Below, piece by piece: positions 22,629-26,346 of a DNA stretch of 26,346 nucleotides. Below the pieces are notes generated by a model, which was given only the letters and a program-made list of their open reading frames with translations, searched no databases and was not told where the DNA came from. The DNA is taken from NCBI GenBank assembly GCA_910587635.1, contig CAJUNB010000009.1, positions 1 through 26,346 of the forward strand. The letters are read 5' to 3'. The first letter of the stretch is position 1, and every line of letters starts with the position of its first letter. This DNA is from an uncultured Lachnospiraceae bacterium. Its GTDB lineage: Bacteria > Bacillota > Clostridia > Lachnospirales > Lachnospiraceae. Made by a program: the position numbers and the translations under genes.

Positions 22629-24167
22629 TTAGATTTTCAGACAAACTGTTTTTGTGGCAATCTGTTCTCGAAAACGGACATCATGCTCCACAACGAGCAT
22701 CGTCGGCTTATATTTCAACAACAGATTTTCCAGCTGTATTCTCGAAAAGATATCTATATAATTCAAAGGCTCATCCCAAATATACAGATGTGCCTCCGTC
22801 ATCAGGCTGGCTGCAATCAACACCTTCTTTTTCTGTCCCTGGGAGAAATCTTCCATATTTTTCATAAATTGAATCCGCTCTACTCCCAACTGCCTCAAAA
22901 TCGCACAAAACAGGCTCTCATCCAGATCCCTGGCAGCGCAAAACCCGGAGACGTTTCCCCGCAAAAAAGAGGTATCCTGATCAATGTAAGACACTGTCAG
23001 CCCGGACACCGTCTCCAACTTTCCCTCTTCTTCTATTTTAATCTGTCTCCCTCCAGGCATAGCCTCCATATGCATCAGTATTGCCTTTATCAGGCTGCTC
23101 TTTCCGCAGCCGTTTCCCCCATGTAAAAACATCCTGTCGCCTCTGTGCAATGTAAAATTCAGGTGCTGAAAAAGCCTCTTTTCCGCTTTTTCATATCCGA
23201 GGCCATAATCACTCAGAGAAATGAGAACCTCTTTCTTATGACACAATGGGCTCAGCTTTAATTCTACCGGTTCTTCGATATCTTTTAACAGCCCCTCTTT
23301 CTCTTCGATCTCCCTCTCAATTCGATTTTCCATCTGTTTGATACGGCTTTGCATCTTTTTCGTTTTCCCTCCGATATAAGGACGGGCGCCGCATCCCCGG
23401 TCGTGATCTTTGATCGGATCAATCCCTATTTTCCTATCTTCATTTTTATCTGCCCATTGTCTCGCACGCCGGGATGCCACTTTTAAATGCCGGATTTCTT
23501 TTTTATGCTTATCATTTTCCATTTTGGAAAACGCATCTTTCCGGCTTTTATTTTCCCACCAGCTCGAAAAATTTCCACTCTGTACCTCAATGGAGTATCT
23601 ATTCAGAACGAGCACATGATCGATGCAGGCATCCAGCAGATCTCTGTCATGGGACACAAGGATAAAACCTCTCTTTTTAATTAAATACTGTTTCACAGCT
23701 TCTCTGGATTCCCAGTCTAAATGATCTGTTGGCTCATCAATGAGTAAAAAAGCGTTGTCCCTTGAAAACAGAATTGCCAGCATTACCTTTGTCCGCTCTC
23801 CATGACTGAGCGTCCGAAAAGGACGATATAATATTTCTGCATCTGCATCCAGTTTTTGTAGTTCACACATTATTTTCCACGATTCGCAGTCCGGCCTGAT
23901 TTCCTCTACGAAATCTGCGGCGCACCTTTCCATCATTTCCGGTGATAATAGATAGGGAAAATAATCGAATAAAACCGACGCTGTAATCGTTCCTCTATAT
24001 TCCAATTTTCCAAGTAACAAATTCAGAAAAGTTGTCTTTCCCTTTCCGTTCCTGCCGATAAAGCCCAATTTCCAGTTTGTATCTATCGAAAAAGATACCT
24101 TTTCAAAAATATGGTGATCACTTCCTTCATAATAAAATGTCAAATCATTTACAGTAATCTGTGACAT
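22629..24167 (-). CDS. ABC-F ribosomal protection protein, Lsa-like
   Basis: The 512-residue protein has two ATPase domains and no membrane segments. Domain 1 (about 1-190) has Walker A GRNGKGKTT, signature LSHGERTK and Walker B LLIDEPTDHLD. A helical interdomain linker (about 195-310), the antibiotic-resistance determinant that reaches into the ribosome, is rich in Lys, Arg and Glu. Domain 2 has GGNGCGKSS, FSQGQKKK and YIWDEPLNYIDIF. The opening (ITVNDLTFYYEGS, DTNWKLGFIGRNG) and the end (KPTMLVVEHD) closely resemble the Lsa family, which protects ribosomes from lincosamides, pleuromutilins and streptogramin A. Actual resistance is inference; relatives include uncharacterised members. GGAGGG lies six bases before the ATG. 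A long attenuator leader precedes it. Confidence 0.9.
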   Translation of the reverse strand: MSQITVNDLTFYYEGSDHHIFEKVSFSIDTNWKLGFIGRNGKGKTTFLNLLLGKLEYRGTITASVLFDYFPYLLSPEMMERCAADFVEEIRPDCESWKIMCELQKLDADAEILYRPFRTLSHGERTKVMLAILFSRDNAFLLIDEPTDHLDWESREAVKQYLIKKRGFILVSHDRDLLDACIDHVLVLNRYSIEVQSGNFSSWWENKSRKDAFSKMENDKHKKEIRHLKVASRRARQWADKNEDRKIGIDPIKDHDRGCGARPYIGGKTKKMQSRIKQMENRIEREIEEKEGLLKDIEEPVELKLSPLCHKKEVLISLSDYGLGYEKAEKRLFQHLNFTLHRGDRMFLHGGNGCGKSSLIKAILMHMEAMPGGRQIKIEEEGKLETVSGLTVSYIDQDTSFLRGNVSGFCAARDLDESLFCAILRQLGVERIQFMKNMEDFSQGQKKKVLIAASLMTEAHLYIWDEPLNYIDIFSRIQLENLLLKYKPTMLVVEHDVRFREQIATKTVCLKI

Positions 24168-24223
24168 ATAAACCCTCCTATTATGGCAAAGAAAAGGCCG
24201 TACAAATGCGATTCCTATATGAT

Positions 24224-24254
24224 AAAAAAAGAACCGTCTGTTGCCAAACGATTC
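24224..24254 (-). terminator. Intrinsic terminator in the ABC-F leader
   Basis: In the minus-strand transcript GAATCGTTTG (24254-24245), a GCAA loop and CAGACGGTTC form a 10-base-pair stem with two G-U pairs, followed directly by seven Ts (24230-24224). It lies about 57 bases before the ABC-F start, so it would end transcription before the gene unless disrupted. Confidence 0.88.
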
Positions 24255-24453
24255 TCATTCCTTACCCTCATTCCTTTTTTCAGCCAGTATAAATTTTCAC
24301 AGATTTACCAGGTAATCGCTGCACAGTCAAGCAGGCAGACACACTACCTATAACCTGTTCCATTACTTACCGGAATCAGTACACAAGTACCTTTTCTCAA
24401 CTTGTAATCCACCAAAAAAAGAGGTTAAGAAACATAATCCACTTTTGGCAACA
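24239..24453 (-). promoter_or_regulatory. Candidate antiterminator pairing in the ABC-F leader
   Basis: TGTTGCCAAA in the leader transcript (plus-strand 24444-24453) is the exact 10-base complement of TTTGGCAACA in the terminator hairpin (24239-24248), covering its loop and the upper stem. Forming this pair would open the terminator. The upstream partner lies in the Cys-Cys-Gln codons of the 26-codon leader frame. Confidence 0.6.
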
Positions 24454-24477
24454 CGAATAGCAACATTTACGTTCCAT
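24397..24477 (-). CDS. Candidate 26-residue leader peptide for ABC-F
   Basis: A short frame runs from ATG (24475-24477) to TGA (24397-24399). It starts MERKCCYSCCQKW and ends LFFWWITS. It contains the antiterminator half in its Cys-Cys-Gln codons. No Shine-Dalgarno sequence precedes it, so translation would need re-initiation after the three-codon frame at 24493-24504, which stops 15 bases before it. The role as a drug-sensing leader is inferred from known ABC-F attenuators. Confidence 0.4.
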   Translation of the reverse strand: MERKCCYSCCQKWIMFLNLFFWWITS

Positions 24478-24492
24478 GTTTTCAAAAGTAGA

Positions 24493-24518
24493 TTATAACT
24501 CCATCCTTTCACCTCTCC
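24493..24518 (-). promoter_or_regulatory. Three-codon upstream frame (Met-Glu-Leu-stop) with strong ribosome site
   Basis: GGAGAGG (24512-24518) lies seven bases before ATG GAG TTA TAA (24504-24493). It is the best ribosome site in the leader. A minimal frame of this kind could position a ribosome for drug-dependent stalling or for re-initiation at 24477. The TATAAT in the same stretch (24492-24497) could instead be a second minus 10 box. Confidence 0.4.
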
Positions 24519-24591
24519 CATTTAATATATCCTGTGCTAAAGAAATCTGTTTTTTATCATTTTCTTTGACAGAAAGAAATCTGTGACACAC

Positions 24592-24620
24592 AGTATAAAA
24601 TAAAATTTTCGATCTGTCAA
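24592..24620 (-). promoter_or_regulatory. Promoter for the ABC-F leader
   Basis: The minus strand shows a perfect TTGACA (24615-24620) followed about 15-17 bases later by TATACT. It lies in the 97-base gap before the AraC-family stop codon's far side and would give a leader of about 420 bases. Nothing else is seen between this promoter and 24685. Confidence 0.65.
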
Positions 24621-24685
24621 CTGCAATATGACCTAAACCATATCCGGTCAAACTTCCTTTCCATCCTTTGTATGGTTAAAGTCTC

Positions 24686-25588
24686 CTATTGGTTCCGATT
24701 CTCAATCTGCCTGATAAAATCATCGATCCGGGCCAGCTCCTCCTTATTGTGCCTGCTGCCTTTTTTCAGAAACTCCTTTCGATACAGAGACGGTGATACT
24801 CCTTTTGCCTGCTTAAATGCCTTTGTAAAAACAAGTGCATCATTATAACCACAGGACAGGGCAATGCTTTCGATGGGAATCTCCGTTGTCTGCAAAAGTT
24901 CTGTTGCCTTTGTAATACGAAAAGCAGATAAAAATTTCTGAGGGGACATACCAATAGAGTGTTCAAATAAAGTATACAGATAGCTTCTGTTCACACACAC
25001 AAACTCAGCCACATCTGTAATTTTAATAGGATTGCAGTAATTACTTTGTATAAATCCAAGTGCCTTCCTGACATAGGTATTCGCTTTATCCGTATCATCC
25101 TTTTCTTTTACCTGCACGCCCGAAGCAATCAACGAAAGAAAGACTGCCAACTCTCCATTTCTGCGCAGATCATTGGCCACACCGGATGTATTGTGCTCCA
25201 TCATATTGCGGACACAGGCATAGAGCTCTTTGTGCCTGTCAGAGCAAAATACAGGATGCTTTTTGGACAACCCCATTTTTTCCATGTATTCTTTCGCCTG
25301 ACTTCCACCAAATCCAACCCACACATATGTCCACGGTTCCTGTTTATCTGCCTGATAAAATACAAGCTCTCCAGGCTCGATCAGAAAACCACTGCCTGTC
25401 TCCAGGCTATATTCCTGATTATCCACAGAAAACCTTCCTTTTCCGCTCAGGACATAATGAATCAGAAAGTGTGGCTTTAATGCCGGGCCAAAGCTATGAA
25501 GAGGCTCTGTCTTGGAACAACCACAACAGCTGACAGAGAGTCCTTCTATCTGTTCATTTATAAATTCCAGCTTATATGCCTGCTCCAA
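24686..25588 (-). CDS. AraC-family transcriptional regulator
   Basis: The 300-residue regulator has an N-terminal cupin sensing domain (about 20-110: PHFLIHYVLSGKGRFSV, LETGSGFLIEPGELVFYQAD), typical of sugar-responsive AraC proteins of Clostridia. The C-terminal double helix-turn-helix (about 190-280) has ITDVAEFVCVNRSYLYTLFE and SIALSCGYNDALVFTKAFKQAKGVSPSLYRK. The start codon is TTG (25586-25588) with AAGGAG six bases upstream; no ATG is better placed. It is 13 bases downstream of the PH-domain gene on the same strand, so they are likely co-transcribed. No transporter or enzyme operon in the window is an obvious target. Confidence 0.92.
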   Translation of the reverse strand: MEQAYKLEFINEQIEGLSVSCCGCSKTEPLHSFGPALKPHFLIHYVLSGKGRFSVDNQEYSLETGSGFLIEPGELVFYQADKQEPWTYVWVGFGGSQAKEYMEKMGLSKKHPVFCSDRHKELYACVRNMMEHNTSGVANDLRRNGELAVFLSLIASGVQVKEKDDTDKANTYVRKALGFIQSNYCNPIKITDVAEFVCVNRSYLYTLFEHSIGMSPQKFLSAFRITKATELLQTTEIPIESIALSCGYNDALVFTKAFKQAKGVSPSLYRKEFLKKGSRHNKEELARIDDFIRQIENRNQ

Positions 25589-25601
25589 TCGTTACTCCTT
25601 T

Positions 25602-25967
25602 TTATTCGTTCTCATATTCATCTGCAGTAATATTCAATGTATTTACAGTGCGACGTTTCATTCGCTCTTCATCCGATGTCTTTACAAGATATTGTTTCAC
25701 CTCATCACCATTTTGAATATGAGAAAGTACAAGCACCGGATCTGTCGTATCTGCTGTATGACAAATGATTGTACTCAGACCAAACAGTCTCTCCGGCAGC
25801 GATCTTGTGAGTGTTACATCCTGAATCTTATATAGGTAACAGTCATCTTCCCTGACAGAAAGAAAGCCCTGCTTTCTCTTCAGAAGTTCTTCATCGATTT
25901 TATATGTCGTAAACGATAACGGCAGTCCAAATAAAAGAGAACGTTTCTTTTCCACAAATTTATACAT
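25602..25967 (-). CDS. Bacterial PH-domain protein (bPH2/YdbS-like, short)
   Basis: The 121-residue protein is made almost wholly of a bacterial PH domain of the DUF304 kind: TTYKIDEELLKRKQGFLSVRED, then YKIQDVTLTRSLPERLFGLSTI, matching the family pattern of a 'G-hydrophobic' strand, a KIQ-V-xxxxS turn and a lerl-G helix. YdbS/YdbT relatives have N-terminal membrane helices; this copy lacks them, so it is a short soluble form. The ATG has GGAGG six bases upstream. It precedes the AraC gene in an apparent two-gene unit. Its function is unknown. Confidence 0.75.
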   Translation of the reverse strand: MYKFVEKKRSLLFGLPLSFTTYKIDEELLKRKQGFLSVREDDCYLYKIQDVTLTRSLPERLFGLSTIICHTADTTDPVLVLSHIQNGDEVKQYLVKTSDEERMKRRTVNTLNITADEYENE

Positions 25968-26011
25968 CTAAATCCTCCATACTATCCACAAAACTTATCT
26001 TGCCTGTAACC

Positions 26012-26020
26012 AGTATACCA
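26012..26020 (-). promoter_or_regulatory. Extended minus 10 promoter for the PH-domain and AraC genes
   Basis: The minus strand reads TGGTATACT (TG-N-TATACT) about 45 bases before the ATG at 25967. No strong minus 35 is visible. It lies just downstream of the repeat array that begins at 26060. Confidence 0.45.
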
Positions 26021-26059
26021 CACTTTTTATCCGATCCCCAAAATTTTATTTCCTCTGCT

Positions 26060-26346
26060 TGTTCACTGAGGATACCCTCAGTGGACAAGGGCACACACGC
26101 CCTGAACCATGATATTTCGGTAATTTTCTGCGTTGTCCTCAATCAGCGTACGTCCAGTACGCCTCAATCGTCCGCCTTGTAAATTACCGAAATATCTATG
26201 GTCAAGGTCAGAGAGTCGGAAAGAAGTCAATTTTTGTCCCTGCGAGACGCTTGATTGACGCGTACTGGACGTACGCGGAAGGAAAGCAACGAAACAGGGG
26301 CAAAAATTGGCTCTTCTCCGACCGTGTGTCCCTTTGTCCACTGAGG
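26060..26346. repeat. Nested inverted-repeat element, runs to the window edge
   Basis: No gene is seen here. TGTTCACTGAGG (26060-26071) and CCTCAGTGGACA (26076-26087) form a small palindrome. Near-matching 24-base terminal inverted repeats lie at 26076-26099 and 26323-26346. Between them are two hairpins: A (about 26101-26207, arms containing GATATTTCGGTAATTT and its complement) and B (26215-26322, arms starting GTCGGA and ending TCCGAC). At the heart of each is the 17-base palindrome-like GCGTACGTCCAGTACGC, at 26146-26162 in one orientation and at 26260-26276 exactly inverted. The last bases repeat the start of the CCTCAGTGGACA palindrome, so another unit may follow. Confidence 0.85.

Noticed and set aside
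1..26346. CRISPR arrays, tRNA or rRNA genes, prophage genes
   Set aside because: None were seen on either strand; the only repeats are the dyads, the galK leader element, the small palindrome at 19526 and the right-end array.

Overview
The window looks like chromosomal DNA of a low- to mid-GC Gram-positive anaerobe of the Clostridia, most likely a Lachnospiraceae gut species. The evidence is the gene repertoire (MutS2, YhaM, Firmicutes-type 518-residue GalT, DUF4080-type radical SAM protein, VanW-family protein, Lsa-group ABC-F protein), Shine-Dalgarno sequences of the AGGAGG type, and relics of a Clostridia-type integrative conjugative element (ICE). The placement is by recognition only; no search was run.

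Left end (1-2113, minus strand): a response regulator and a histidine kinase cut by the window edge, resembling lantibiotic/cationic-peptide sensing pairs. They lie against a scar of conjugative-element DNA: a broken MmeI-like DNA methyltransferase fragment joined to an internal piece of a VirD4/TraG coupling protein. The scar abuts the 3' end of rlmD and supplies its last codons. The rlmD (rumA) 3' end is a known ICE integration site in Firmicutes.

Core block (2055-22340): the minus-strand group HtrA-like protein, yhaM, rlmD is transcribed away from the plus-strand group mutS2, response regulator, histidine kinase. Then comes a minus-strand operon: small membrane protein, VanW-family protein, HypE-like AIR-synthase protein, Lrp regulator, aminotransferase, trmL. 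It is divergent from a TPR-like membrane protein gene, which overlaps a DnaQ-type exonuclease gene tail to tail. Upstream of the exonuclease lie nth and a B12-binding radical SAM gene, then galK-galT. The HtrA-like protein has lost all three catalytic residues.

Right end (22341-26346): more accessory in character. There is a GC-rich, hairpin-bearing galK leader; an Lsa-like ABC-F gene with a long attenuator leader (strong promoter, tiny upstream ORFs, intrinsic terminator, competing antiterminator); an AraC regulator with a bacterial PH-domain protein; and, at the edge, an array of nested inverted repeats.

The most unexpected signal cuts across all genes: eight exact copies of the dyad TGACA-N4-TGTCA in 26 kb, seven inside coding sequences and one between convergent genes. 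In all eight the next outer base pair is also complementary, with A:T, G:C and C:G versions. No copy was seen in the ICE scar or in the right-hand accessory 5 kb.
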